64,000 bases of DNA, from the NCBI GenBank assembly GCA_040285745.1, contig JAUFOR010000008.1, positions 1,302,001 to 1,366,000 on the forward strand, written 5' to 3'. This DNA is from Barthelona sp. PCE. Lineage: Eukaryota; Metamonada: BaSk clade. The notes under the pieces were generated by a model. That model made no database searches, was not told the DNA's origin, and saw only the letters and a list, made by a program, of their open reading frames with translations. The position numbers and the translations under genes are program-made. Positions 19,401-30,086 of the stretch are shown here, in pieces. Within the stretch, counting starts at the first letter, position 1. The number at the start of each line of letters is the position of its first letter.

Positions 19401-20940
19401 GGACCGCATTACCGTTGGGAACGAAGCCATTGAGTTCTTGAGGAATAAACACGTGCAAACAACATACAGAGGAACTCCATGCGCCGTTTCCAATAGTGCA
19501 TATAAAATATACAGTTTCTCGATTTTAAACGGGCGTTGTAGAGCTGAAAACATCTCAGCAAACCCCGGAAGTGCAGAGAAAGAAACTTTCGGGATCATAT
19601 CGTAAGTGAATTCCTCCAACATGTTTTTCTGTTCACTTGATAGGAATTCCACGAGAAGACCAACAACCTGTGCAATAAAACCGCTATGTGCGGAAGGCTC
19701 CTCTGTTGTTAGGAAAGAAAATGCATTTTGAACTATGGTGTTCAGAGAAGGAGCAAATACTCTGGTGAAAATATTCTTTTCACCCGAAAAAACATCCTTT
19801 AACACAATTTTGAGGACATCTGCGGCGACAATAAGACAATTTGGTGTTGAACGATGTAGTTCAAACACATCAATGATGACATCCCTCAGTAAACATATAT
19901 CATCGTTGTTATCCTCAATATGGCTCATCAGATCGCCTCTCTCAATCAAAATCTTCACTAGAAGAAAAATAGAACCAAAAATAAGTTCATTGTACTTATG
20001 TTGGTCAACACTATGACAAAAAACGCTTATCCAGCCATCGCTGACAATACGGCTCGTCTCCATAGTTTCAATAACACGCAAAAGGCATGGGAACACACGC
20101 TCAAGTACAGCAGAATACGTGGAGTAACCATCAGCAATCTGTTTTAGAAAGTGGCTGGTTGCGTTATTGCTGTCGTACAGATAGATAAGGACAATCGACA
20201 CTCGGTCTGGGGACGGGTGTGACAGGACCCAGCTCTCCAGGGAGGAGATGATTTTTGTTGGAAGCTTCAATGCAGGGAATCTCCTTATCAAACCAAATCT
20301 GCTCTCGATGTCGATGACTTGGTTCTGTACGAGATAGAGGAACAGCTGCTCTGTGATGCTCTCGACGATGGATACAAGAGCTATGCAAAAGGAAAAACCC
20401 GATGTTTGCAAGATCTCGTTTCGTTGTCGACGTGACATGCAGTCAATCACATCTTTCATAAGTCCAAAACGCTGCATTTCGGCGCTAGCGTTCGCAGTGA
20501 GGAGCTTTATGATGCGTAGATGAGCACGGGGAGCATCTGTGTTGAGAACTTGGCGAACTGCAAGCATGACGCTGTTCTCGCTCCAGCATCCTGGCTCAAT
20601 GCGCATCAGAAGCTCAACGACACACTCGTATATTTCAGTATTCCTAGAAGCCAGCAACTGAAGAAGTTCAGACAAGATAGTGCTTTGAAGTTCGCAAAGT
20701 AGGATATCCGACGTTGTCAACGCAAGAAGAAGATACAGCGCCTGTAGCGTGTCTTCTTCGTCGACGGAAAGGTCAAGTTTCTCAGCTAGTGCTGAGATAC
20801 GTCCGGATGAAATGAGTGTTTCGACAACTGAGGCATCCAGAGATGCCCCGTTGAACTCACTCTCGTAATCTTCCCTGTCCATTGGGAGATATGTGCGAAA
20901 AGGATACAGAATGTTGAAAACAAGACAGAATCTTTCCATT
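16482..20940 (-). CDS. Large ARM/HEAT-type helical repeat protein, function unknown
   Basis: About 1486 residues of short amphipathic helices in alpha-solenoid style, interrupted near residue 960-990 by a very basic Arg/Lys/Glu stretch that could be a coiled coil or nuclear-localisation region. The C-terminal 130 residues are strongly acidic (EPEIEAGEEPASEDEVADNEDEE-type) and end in an amphipathic helix. No catalytic domain is visible. The first ATG of the frame is at 20954, but a TCATTCAAATG arrangement suggests the ATG at 20940. The real N-terminus could even be the methionine of MDREDYESEF further down. A scaffold or transport role is possible but unproven. Confidence 0.8.
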
Positions 20941-21043
20941 TGAATGATGTACATTCAAACTACTGTTATAATGATTAATCAAAGGATAACCCCACAAAAC
21001 GCATCAGTAATTCAAAAAATGTAATTCAGTAAACTATTCATAT

Positions 21044-24000
21044 TTATTGATCTTCTTTAGCTTCAATAATCTTGCAATCAATCAAAAAGTCCTTAAATTG
21101 AGACTTATTACTATTTTCATCACTTTCTAAAAAGCTTTCTATCCAATTATGCAATACACGCTCTGTAATTTCACAATTTTCTTCTATAATCTCCAACGGC
21201 AAATTCGTTACCTCCACCGAGTCCAAAAAGCACTCAATAGGCAATTCCTCTGTATCCTTTGGCAATCCTAATAATTTAATGAGTTGAAACTCAATAGTAG
21301 CCTTCATATGTTCTAGTTTCAAATGTTCTATGAAGAAATTATCGTTTGCTGTGTGTGTGTTCATAAGGAAAAGTAAAAATATCTGTCTACATATCGTAAT
21401 TAAAGCAAATATCGGTTCGGCAGAGATTGCAACTAATAAAGTTTCGAAAAGAGTAACACCAATGATTTCGTGATAATCAGATGAAACATAGAAGAGGAAG
21501 ATAAGGAAAGAAGTGAACCAATGCGATAATTTCTCCAATAACAATGCATTAGGGGTCTTAAGTAATTCTACAATGATTGCAATAAATGTCTCCATGATTT
21601 TGAAAGAGTTCTCATCGTCCAACAAGAAGAGGATCCTAAAAGCAATGTGATTCATCGGAACATTGTACGACTCGGTTCTGAAAAATTCATTCAGCATTGA
21701 GTTAACATGCGCTCGTATTTCATAGTCAAGGGCCTGTTTAATTGTGTCCGTTAAGGCTTCAGAATCATCAAAACTGGCTTCTACGCTTTCGATATTGACT
21801 GCTTCCAAATTCTGTTGTTGTAAAAAGTGAAGCACACCCTCAAGACATGGATGCCCAATCCCCATAAGCACTTCCTCAGTGCCCACGCGTATTACCGGCA
21901 CAACAAACGAGCGAAGCCACTGGCAAAGCAGGAATTCGTTGTACGACATTACTGTTTCTAGCTCAGGTAGTGATAAATCACTTGTTATGTGTACGGAGAG
22001 CCCCAAAAATCCCCAAATAGCAGATACAAGATCCACACAGTACACTTCTTCAACAAAAGAGTCGAGGTTGTCGTCCAAATCCTGAAATTCAATTGGTTGT
22101 TCCAGATAATCGTTTGTTCTGAAATTCTTGACAAAGCTCTTATCCACCTCGATATTGACATCCGAAAAGACAAGGAAACCGTATTTAATACCTAACAATG
22201 GTGAAATTTCGCCGTTATTGAACACACGAGAGACGTAGTCAATAATTGACGACAATACATCGCTGATACTAACGATATACTCCTTAACAGCATCCTTCAA
22301 TTCCTCTTGCGTTGATCTAATGACCGCACGCACCAACTGCAATAGTTTTTGTACGGTAAAGTACAGAAGACTGCGGGTAGCAATGGACTCTTCAGTTGTA
22401 TTAGAATTGAGAGCTAAATCATCCAGGCTGAGCTCAGTGAGCGCCTCATCAATATCCTTGAAGTAAGAAAAGATAACGTCAGAAGAATCCAACTCGGAAA
22501 AGGGTAATAAGGATAGAACACACTCAAGTAAAAGCACTTCCTCTGATGGGCGGAGAGCACCGTCGTATTTGATCAAAAGTGGAAGGGCGGGGAGAATTGT
22601 GTGTCGAAGAGATGTGATGAGGGAAGAGAGCACAGTAAGTGACTTGCGGCGGAGTGCAATAAGGTCTTGTGTGACGACGTCGGTTTGTAACGAACTGAAA
22701 TGAAGAATAGTCTCAACAATAGAGTCTATGGAAACAACATCGATAGAGACGCCGCTCCACCTGAATATGAGGCAGCAACTCTTGAATAGGTCGAGGCAGC
22801 GGGTGAGTGGGAGCAGTGCTGTAAACTGTTGGACGTTTGTTAGTAACCATTCGAGCAGATCGTTAACGCAGGACGCAAGATCACCACGCAACTCAGGGGA
22901 GTCTTCTGCAATGCAACAGTTATCCATTGCAGGTTCTGCCAAAGCGTTTGTTAACTGCGTCACTACTGTCTCGGTTACACTGCAACATGTCTCCAGTAGT
23001 TGATACTCATCGCTGAGATATATGACATCGTCCATATCCGCGATTGCTACGATGCGGTCAACAGTTTCCGAGATAATGTACTCCAGCACCATGGGGTACA
23101 TTTGTGTAAGTTTTGATATGACGATCTTTCCCATTTGCCTCATGTCTGATACGTGTTGAGACAGGAAATGATCACCATGTTGGAGTGTGAAACCCGCATG
23201 GGCAGAAAGGAATTGCCGCGAGACGCTTACGGGGTACTTTAGCGAAGCCCTTAGCAGGAGAGGTACGATGGCACAGAATGAATCAATGTCAGCCTCGATG
23301 ACAGATACAAACGGAGATTTAAAAGCCATTACGAACTTTAAAAGCTTCAAGAGTTCTTTGAAGAACATGGGTGATGGGTGTACCTCAGCGATGTTAATCA
23401 TCTGGGTAAGGCATGTTTGGAAAACAACCTCACCACCTTCGGGGTCTTTCTTAAACGCTTTGTAATGTTTTTCAAACAGCAATCTGTACACCTCCATCAG
23501 AGAAACGAGCTTGAAGTAGTCATCAGAATAGGCGTTGATGTTTTCCGGGGATTGATGCTCATCTTTGGTGTAATAAGACAGCCATTCTTCAGGCATGCTC
23601 GCTATGTCTTCCAGTAACAACTGAATATTGGGCAACGATCGTTTCGATAGTTTTTTGGAGACAACTACCAACAGTGTCGTATGTACATATCTAACAAAAA
23701 GCTTATTGATGGAGAGATACAAAAGTATAGTAATCCATTCCTTTGTGAGTGCGTGCTCTAACTTGGAGCTCTTCAAAAGTGACTCGTAACACCGTAGAGA
23801 GACAACAATCATGCGGGTGGCGTCTGTATTCTCGTATTCAGATTCTTCAACCACATCATTACCACAGCCCTGAACAACGTCGTAGAGAAAGGATGCTAGG
23901 TCTGACTCAAGTGAAGCCAAGAAGTCTGCAAATCCAGCTTTGTTGTTCGAATGCATGATGTACCGTGATGCACGGCAACGGAATAAATCAGAGAGAATAA

Positions 24001-24457
24001 GAATAAGAAGTTCTAGAAGAGGGATGTTGGAATCGAGTTTTAAAGATTCTATAATATGTGTGCAGAAGTCTTCGACGGTCGGATCACTGAAAAATATGCA
24101 GATATATCGACTGATTAGATGAGATAGTTTTTCACGAACAAATACAATCTCACAAAACTCGTCTTGCCCTGCAAATAGTTCAAAAATGCCCATGAGAACC
24201 GCGAACACCTTGGATACATCACGTGCAGCATCGTCTCGTCGTTCGTTTAACACTGATTCAAGAATAAACAGTGAGAAGTGACAGTAGTTCTCATTTGAGA
24301 GGTCAAATAAGTTTTGACAGCAATATAGAAGGTCATCTATTGCATAACTGCTGATGAAACCGTTAATAAATGCTAAGGAATCTTGATCGCTATTGTATGC
24401 TTGCTCGATCGCGTAGCGCACTGTATCTAGAATGTCTTCGTCTGAACTGTCAACCAT
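21044..24457 (-). CDS. Importin-beta superfamily-like helical protein (possibly an exportin)
   Basis: A 1137-residue, acidic, all-helical protein beginning with an acidic N-terminal helix. HEAT-like helix pairs run throughout, including HPSPMFFKELLKLLKF near residues 355-370. That is the type of segment seen in exportin-1/5 and transportin-like receptors. Karyopherins of this size carry cargo through nuclear pores with RanGTP. I do not see a diagnostic CRIME-domain motif strongly enough to name the subtype, so an unrelated alpha-solenoid remains possible. It lies in tandem with the preceding minus-strand ARM protein, and neither has a recognisable partner function. Confidence 0.55.
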   Translation of the reverse strand: MVDSSDEDILDTVRYAIEQAYNSDQDSLAFINGFISSYAIDDLLYCCQNLFDLSNENYCHFSLFILESVLNERRDDAARDVSKVFAVLMGIFELFAGQDEFCEIVFVREKLSHLISRYICIFFSDPTVEDFCTHIIESLKLDSNIPLLELLILILSDLFRCRASRYIMHSNNKAGFADFLASLESDLASFLYDVVQGCGNDVVEESEYENTDATRMIVVSLRCYESLLKSSKLEHALTKEWITILLYLSINKLFVRYVHTTLLVVVSKKLSKRSLPNIQLLLEDIASMPEEWLSYYTKDEHQSPENINAYSDDYFKLVSLMEVYRLLFEKHYKAFKKDPEGGEVVFQTCLTQMINIAEVHPSPMFFKELLKLLKFVMAFKSPFVSVIEADIDSFCAIVPLLLRASLKYPVSVSRQFLSAHAGFTLQHGDHFLSQHVSDMRQMGKIVISKLTQMYPMVLEYIISETVDRIVAIADMDDVIYLSDEYQLLETCCSVTETVVTQLTNALAEPAMDNCCIAEDSPELRGDLASCVNDLLEWLLTNVQQFTALLPLTRCLDLFKSCCLIFRWSGVSIDVVSIDSIVETILHFSSLQTDVVTQDLIALRRKSLTVLSSLITSLRHTILPALPLLIKYDGALRPSEEVLLLECVLSLLPFSELDSSDVIFSYFKDIDEALTELSLDDLALNSNTTEESIATRSLLYFTVQKLLQLVRAVIRSTQEELKDAVKEYIVSISDVLSSIIDYVSRVFNNGEISPLLGIKYGFLVFSDVNIEVDKSFVKNFRTNDYLEQPIEFQDLDDNLDSFVEEVYCVDLVSAIWGFLGLSVHITSDLSLPELETVMSYNEFLLCQWLRSFVVPVIRVGTEEVLMGIGHPCLEGVLHFLQQQNLEAVNIESVEASFDDSEALTDTIKQALDYEIRAHVNSMLNEFFRTESYNVPMNHIAFRILFLLDDENSFKIMETFIAIIVELLKTPNALLLEKLSHWFTSFLIFLFYVSSDYHEIIGVTLFETLLVAISAEPIFALITICRQIFLLFLMNTHTANDNFFIEHLKLEHMKATIEFQLIKLLGLPKDTEELPIECFLDSVEVTNLPLEIIEENCEITERVLHNWIESFLESDENSNKSQFKDFLIDCKIIEAKEDQ

Positions 24458-24697
24458 ATATACGCTTCAAATAGGTGTGTTCAATGCTAGAAAGGCATGA
24501 TATTGGGAAGTAGAACTGATCCTAAACCTGTTCGGTATTATGCATAAGGGATGGCTTCCTCCACCCGATTTGGTCATCTGGTCACAAAATAATTGGCAGC
24601 AATTGATACAGTGAATGGACCTGCTTTCGGCCTTTGAGAAGAGTTTGATTCAAGTATTATTTGGTGCCTGTTACGAACTTTAAGCATCGGAATACAC

Positions 24698-25348
24698 TCA
24701 CTTTACAATAGGAAATACAGATAAAATAAACGTTGTTATGACAGACAAGAATGTTACAAAAACAACAAGCGGTCTGTGCTTTTCAAGACCAACTGTAGCA
24801 GCAATTCGCACGTTTTTAGCTCCACACTCAAGTACAGAAGTGTGAATACCAAATTCATCAATAATAATTGGTGTTGGCAAATCTATCAAACGATATGGAT
24901 TTTTTCCAACTGTTTGATAACGCAGGTGGATGGGAAAGACAGCTTCTTCTCCAGACTTAACACGAATAGCCAGATTAGTTGTGTTAGCGCGGTGTTTTGA
25001 AACTTCTATATCATAGAAGCCTGCAAACTTAAATTCTGCAATATGAAACTTGTTTTCTCGAAGAAGTTCATCGAAATCAATTATGAAATTGCTATCAAAA
25101 TTGAAAACAAGCCAACAAAAGGCACTTTGAGATTCAGTAACAACATGCAGGTTTTTATGAAAACCATGACCCAAAGCACGCATCATAATCGTTTTCTCAG
25201 GATATTCTCCTTTTGCAAATCCAGAACGATCATGTAGCAATGAAAACGGATGAATATTGTGTATGCTTCCCTGAATACGTACTCCGTCAATAGCTGCTGC
25301 TCCTAAAAGAGCAATGACCCACCATAAACAAAGGACTTTTTTGAACAT
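24698..25348 (-). CDS. PIG-X/PBN1-like subunit of GPI mannosyltransferase I
   Basis: A 216-residue protein with an N-terminal signal peptide and one C-terminal transmembrane helix (about 193-213), the type I ER topology of PIG-X. It carries the family pattern: GFHKNLHVVTES near residues 61-72, a cysteine followed by FDSNFIIDFDELL around 80-95, and FPIHLRYQ near 138-145, the 'plH.RY' signature. PIG-X stabilises PIG-M, which adds the first mannose to the GPI precursor on the ER lumenal side. Its presence implies GPI-anchored surface molecules in this organism. The length is slightly below that of animal homologues, with all core motifs kept. Confidence 0.75.
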   Translation of the reverse strand: MFKKVLCLWWVIALLGAAAIDGVRIQGSIHNIHPFSLLHDRSGFAKGEYPEKTIMMRALGHGFHKNLHVVTESQSAFCWLVFNFDSNFIIDFDELLRENKFHIAEFKFAGFYDIEVSKHRANTTNLAIRVKSGEEAVFPIHLRYQTVGKNPYRLIDLPTPIIIDEFGIHTSVLECGAKNVRIAATVGLEKHRPLVVFVTFLSVITTFILSVFPIVK

Positions 25349-25592
25349 GGATAAAAAATCGGAAGCTCAGAGTTCGATCATATTTTAGAGATAAAACTGG
25401 CTTTATTGGGTTATACATATAATGCGGGAACCAAAAAGACGAAATAACTTGCATGTTTGTTGAAATGTAATTGGAGGAATTTTTGAGTTTCTACATCAAA
25501 TGTGTATAGGTTTTCCACCTCAAAATGAGGTCAAAATGATCAAATTTCACTATTTGTACTTGCTATAGAGCAATATTCCTTTTTCATAGAAA
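25349..25592. promoter_or_regulatory. Divergent promoter region between PIG-X and the surface protein
   Basis: A 244-bp AT-rich interval serving two divergently transcribed genes. A TTTTTCATAG element lies 7 nt before the ATG of the plus-strand gene. No TATA box stands out. Confidence 0.4.
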
Positions 25593-28500
25593 ATGCTTCA
25601 CACCCAGCTGTTTTTTCTGCTGTCATTGGTGTGTTTTGCTTCTTTCTCCCGGGCACTTACATTTTATATTGATTCAGTTGAGGGCAATGATGATAATCAA
25701 GGAACCCTAATAACAACACCATTTAAGACGATTCTTCCTGTTACCAAGGCATGTATACGCAACTGTTGCATAGTTATGCTGAATAACGACACTTATTCGC
25801 TTGAAAATGTGTATCAGATTTTATATTCGTATAAATTCACATCATTCACAGAAACAAGGCCTCGAATTGTTATAAAGAACATCATATTGTCGGCACCTAC
25901 GTTTGATAATATTGTTCTGAAAGGTTCAGACACAAAAATTGACATAGAACCACTTTCCATAAATAATTCTGTTGTAAGTTTCAAATCTCTCTCTATTTTT
26001 CACAAAAACGAAACAGGGGAGGAAGATAAAGTTGTTATCAACATAAATAATTCTAATATTGCATTATTTCAACCAGATTTTTCTAGACTGCTGGTTAAAG
26101 ATACAAACAGCACATCTACATTAACAATTTCGGAAAGATCAGAAACTCTGGAGCTTCAGATAATTAAGATGAAGAGGGTAGTACTTTTTTACACATACAT
26201 CAGATTTGAACATCCAATAATCGACACACAAGAGTTAGTTGCACGTTTCACAACGATTGAATGTAGTCGTACCCATTGTTATCACATGGGATCGACTGTT
26301 CAGGGGCGAGGTCTCTCACTGCAGAACCAGTTCTCCTTCATCCGTTCGAATTCTCTGGTGTTTCAGGATATAGCAATCGATAGTGGATTAGACATTGAAG
26401 CGGATAATGCAGTGATTAATGGCATTCAAGGATCTGTGTGCACAAGTAGTTTTCAAGTATCACTTACCATTTCTTCAGATGAATTAACCCTCAACAATGT
26501 GGAGTGTCCCACTCTTTTTGTTCGTGTATCATTGAAAGATTTAGGTAGGATTTACAACTGTATCTTGGGATATCTGATGATAACGCCCATCGATGCAAAC
26601 AAAATCCCATCTATAGTTGCTGACAACGCGACTGTATCACAGGCTTACATTGATGCGAATTGTAATTTGACCAACAGTAATGTTGATGTTTTCAACAGCT
26701 TTTGCCAGATATTTGAGGGTGACGGCAATCGTTTTGGAAATATTTCACTTCATGCCTCGAGCATACTGTTGCGTCAAACAGTTTTGGCATGTGACATTAA
26801 CAATAATTTGGATATGGCAGTCTTCAAAGCCTCCAGTGTATTGCTTTATGGTATGACATGCGACAATAAGGTTTCCCACCGTGGACTGACTGTGCGTACT
26901 GAAACTTCCACGTCAGTCGAAATGGATTCTGTATACTTCAGCAACTGTCACGTTCAGATGATTTTCACAGAGATAATCGAACGAGTGTCATTAACGAGAC
27001 TGGGAATGTATAATGTCACAGGTAAACAACTTATTGTCTTTGACAATCAGCATTTTGCTATTAACGTGCACATTGAGCACATGACCGTCAAGAATTCTAC
27101 AATCCCGGACTGTATTACGTGCATCACCCACCACGAGACGACCACAGTCTGTATGATTGATGTCATCGTTCGCAACTCTTTCTTTGGGAGAATTCACCTG
27201 AATTCCGGTGAAGATGTGATTGTTACGAATAGTTCATTCATTGAATTGTATGCTTCATGCTGGAAACCATCTGATGTAACTTTCCGTAGATTAATCGTGT
27301 CAGACTGCACAGTGTTAAATTCTGTCTTGACAGTGGCGGACCGTTCCGACAGAATCAGTGTTGTGTTAGTACTTGCATTGATTGAGAACGTGCAAGGACC
27401 GACTGTGATCAACCTCGTGAACAGCACCAACTTATATATTGTCCGTTCAACTGTTAAAGATACACATTTGCATCACGGTCTCGTTTTGTCTCGCAAATGC
27501 ATGTTCCTTGATGTTGTTGATGGACATTTTCATCTGTCAAGCACATTTTCTGGTGTCTTTATGGGTTTTGGTTATGTTCAATTCAGGATCAATCGATCAT
27601 TCTTCTACATCAACACAACTGATGATAGTGGAGTGTTGCTCGGTAGTGCACGTGAGGGATTTCATTACACAAAAATTACTGAATCGTCCTTTGTAGGCAC
27701 GGCGAGGTACATCGCCCTTGCGCCCAGTATGGAACTGACCTTGAACAGAACAACGTTTGAGTTCACAAATCGAGTCCTACATCCACTGCTCCAATGCACC
27801 AGAGGCAATTTCATATTTGAGCGTCTCACAGTTACTACTCGGACGAGTGTCCCTCTTCTGTTGTGTTTCGGGGAATGTGTCGTCGCACCAATCAGTGTTG
27901 ATATGGAGTTAGGAAGCTTCCGCGGGAAGAGTATATTGTTTAACTCAGATCCAGGTCTACCGTGTCAAGCCGAAATTGTGAACATGTACTGTACACACAC
28001 AAGCCTGACTGAGGCGCATATGTCGGTGGAGATCGAGGTCAGGCCATTACCAATCTCAGCTCATGAAGACAAGTTGGCGCTTGTACACTTCAGTGTCAGT
28101 TATACGTCCCCCATCATTTACTTCATTGACGGAGAGCCGATATTGAAGGTTGTGAGCAACGTTCACGGTTCCACAAACATCAGGGTTTCATCGGAGGTCA
28201 AGAAGGGCTCAACCATCGAGTTGTTACCCTTCACCCCAAATGCTGATGTTACTCTGGAACCTCTGCGATTCCGTACACCTAAATGCGACAGTGGGTCAGG
28301 GTATAACGTTGAAACGGATGGTTGTTATGATTGCGTTGCTGGGTACCTTCAGCTGGAGTTCAACAGCATGAAGCCATGCGTTCCCATTTCATCAGCGTAT
28401 TTCAACGTGGACGCCTCTCGGCTGAACGCCATCTCAGGCGCTTATCAATCGGTACCGTACGATCACTTCTTAATTGAAGAGAAGGAAACCTTGGACGTCT

Positions 28501-29897
28501 ATCTCGTCCGATGCCCCAGCTTTATAGGGTGCGGCGGCGTGAGTGTGCGCTCTGGTTATCATGGGGCTTCCTACGTTGTACGTATGAACATGTTCTTTGG
28601 TTTCGACATACAAACTGCTTCGTCTGTCAAACTGAGGTGGGTATATCACGACATTGCAGTTCCATCGTTTGCGCTCTCAGACAACGGATGTGCATCAATA
28701 CTCAGCCAAGGCATTTTCTGCGCGGACTGCACGAAGTTCTACTTGAAGAACAGTGTGAACAGAACAGTTATAAGAAACTTCAACGGTATGTGTCAGATAT
28801 GTCCGATAAACGCCACGACGTCTGTTGCAGTCATGCTGTTGCTTATTCTGTTGCTTGTTGTTTTGTACGTGACCGTTACGAACGATATCGTGCTAGTTAA
28901 GTTAGGGGGTCTTCCCATATTCCAAACACGGCCTTTCAACCATTACTCGTTGACGTTATTAAAAATGGCATCTCACGTACTGCTTCCGTTGTTTACTACC
29001 AGCACTTCATTTTCGAGCGGCACTTCATCTTGGCAATTGTTTTCTCCACTGAAATGGCACCTATCGTTTGTGTGTGTTCTAAATTACTTTATAGACGCAC
29101 ATGATGTTGGCGCAGGATTGTTATTGTTTGTTATGTCAATTTTTTTTGTTTTCATTTTATTGTCACCGATGATTAAGTATTTCATCTCTTTCAAGGGCTC
29201 CCGCGACAGCCATTTCTTTTACAAACGTGCTAAGATGAAGTTCACATTGCTCATATTCTACCTCTTTCCAATATTGCTTGGGAATGTTTTGTACTTGTTC
29301 CGCAAAGTAGACACTAAATCGTTGATAGAAAACGCCCCTGCATACAAGCAGGATTTGATCTTCCCGGTGATGGATCCTCGTAAGGGAATCACCACCTTTG
29401 ATTGGTTCAAATTGTATTTGTTGAAATCTTCTGTTATAGCACTTGTATTGGTGATTATTGTGATCTATCTCAGTTTTCAGGTGAAGAAGGAGAGATTCAC
29501 GTTGGATAATCCACTTTGTCTAGGTCTTAAAGTTGAGAAAAAGTTTTTTGATTTAATTGTATTTTTATTTAAGATATTCTGCCTGATTTATGCGTATTTT
29601 TACGTTACTTTGACGAATTTAATCATTCTATTTTATTATACAGCGCTTTTTGTATGGTTTTTCATATATCAACCGTATGAAGCGCGTTTTCTTAATTTCA
29701 TCGCTTTGATGCTCGTTGCGTTATGCTGTGGGCTTCGTATGGCCATTCTCATTGTCCCAATCAGTTTAGTTGCAGGTAGTGTCAGTGTTGCAGTTTTGGT
29801 TCATTTTGTGTATTTATCTGTTGTTAAGAATCCCAAGAAGTACTTCAGCCAACCGACTTCGTTCAAGGAGGCGTCCTCATCTCTCCTAAATCATTAA
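25593..29897 (+). CDS. Polytopic surface protein with beta-helix ectodomain and cysteine-rich stalk
   Basis: A 1434-residue protein with signal peptide (about 1-21, cleaving near SRA-LTF). A long extracellular region (to about residue 890) is made of short repeating hydrophobic strands with many N-glycosylation sequons. It starts FYIDSVEGNDDNQGT, the usual entry to right-handed parallel beta-helix (pectin-lyase-like) folds. A cysteine-rich segment follows: CDSGSGYNVETDGCYDCVAG near 903-922, then C-x2-C and CQICPIN near 1070. The C-terminal 350 residues hold about nine hydrophobic helices. Similar beta-helix/cysteine/multi-TM proteins occur in large surface families of anaerobic protists. The gene ending at 52406 shares this architecture. 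Adhesion or sensing is inferred. Confidence 0.85.
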   Translation: MLHTQLFFLLSLVCFASFSRALTFYIDSVEGNDDNQGTLITTPFKTILPVTKACIRNCCIVMLNNDTYSLENVYQILYSYKFTSFTETRPRIVIKNIILSAPTFDNIVLKGSDTKIDIEPLSINNSVVSFKSLSIFHKNETGEEDKVVININNSNIALFQPDFSRLLVKDTNSTSTLTISERSETLELQIIKMKRVVLFYTYIRFEHPIIDTQELVARFTTIECSRTHCYHMGSTVQGRGLSLQNQFSFIRSNSLVFQDIAIDSGLDIEADNAVINGIQGSVCTSSFQVSLTISSDELTLNNVECPTLFVRVSLKDLGRIYNCILGYLMITPIDANKIPSIVADNATVSQAYIDANCNLTNSNVDVFNSFCQIFEGDGNRFGNISLHASSILLRQTVLACDINNNLDMAVFKASSVLLYGMTCDNKVSHRGLTVRTETSTSVEMDSVYFSNCHVQMIFTEIIERVSLTRLGMYNVTGKQLIVFDNQHFAINVHIEHMTVKNSTIPDCITCITHHETTTVCMIDVIVRNSFFGRIHLNSGEDVIVTNSSFIELYASCWKPSDVTFRRLIVSDCTVLNSVLTVADRSDRISVVLVLALIENVQGPTVINLVNSTNLYIVRSTVKDTHLHHGLVLSRKCMFLDVVDGHFHLSSTFSGVFMGFGYVQFRINRSFFYINTTDDSGVLLGSAREGFHYTKITESSFVGTARYIALAPSMELTLNRTTFEFTNRVLHPLLQCTRGNFIFERLTVTTRTSVPLLLCFGECVVAPISVDMELGSFRGKSILFNSDPGLPCQAEIVNMYCTHTSLTEAHMSVEIEVRPLPISAHEDKLALVHFSVSYTSPIIYFIDGEPILKVVSNVHGSTNIRVSSEVKKGSTIELLPFTPNADVTLEPLRFRTPKCDSGSGYNVETDGCYDCVAGYLQLEFNSMKPCVPISSAYFNVDASRLNAISGAYQSVPYDHFLIEEKETLDVYLVRCPSFIGCGGVSVRSGYHGASYVVRMNMFFGFDIQTASSVKLRWVYHDIAVPSFALSDNGCASILSQGIFCADCTKFYLKNSVNRTVIRNFNGMCQICPINATTSVAVMLLLILLLVVLYVTVTNDIVLVKLGGLPIFQTRPFNHYSLTLLKMASHVLLPLFTTSTSFSSGTSSWQLFSPLKWHLSFVCVLNYFIDAHDVGAGLLLFVMSIFFVFILLSPMIKYFISFKGSRDSHFFYKRAKMKFTLLIFYLFPILLGNVLYLFRKVDTKSLIENAPAYKQDLIFPVMDPRKGITTFDWFKLYLLKSSVIALVLVIIVIYLSFQVKKERFTLDNPLCLGLKVEKKFFDLIVFLFKIFCLIYAYFYVTLTNLIILFYYTALFVWFFIYQPYEARFLNFIALMLVALCCGLRMAILIVPISLVAGSVSVAVLVHFVYLSVVKNPKKYFSQPTSFKEASSSLLNH

Positions 29898-30086
29898 TTC
29901 TTATTGTGTAAATAGTTCTTTTTTTTTATTGATGAAAGTTTTCTTTGTTTCTGAATTCATGCTGTGCGGCTAAAAGCTCTCAAAACATCTGCTATTTGGA
30001 TCGGAAAGTGTATACAGACTTGCATTCTCGCATTTGCATTTAAGTACTTTCTCAACAACGCTTTCGCTTTTATTCAACTAGCAAAT

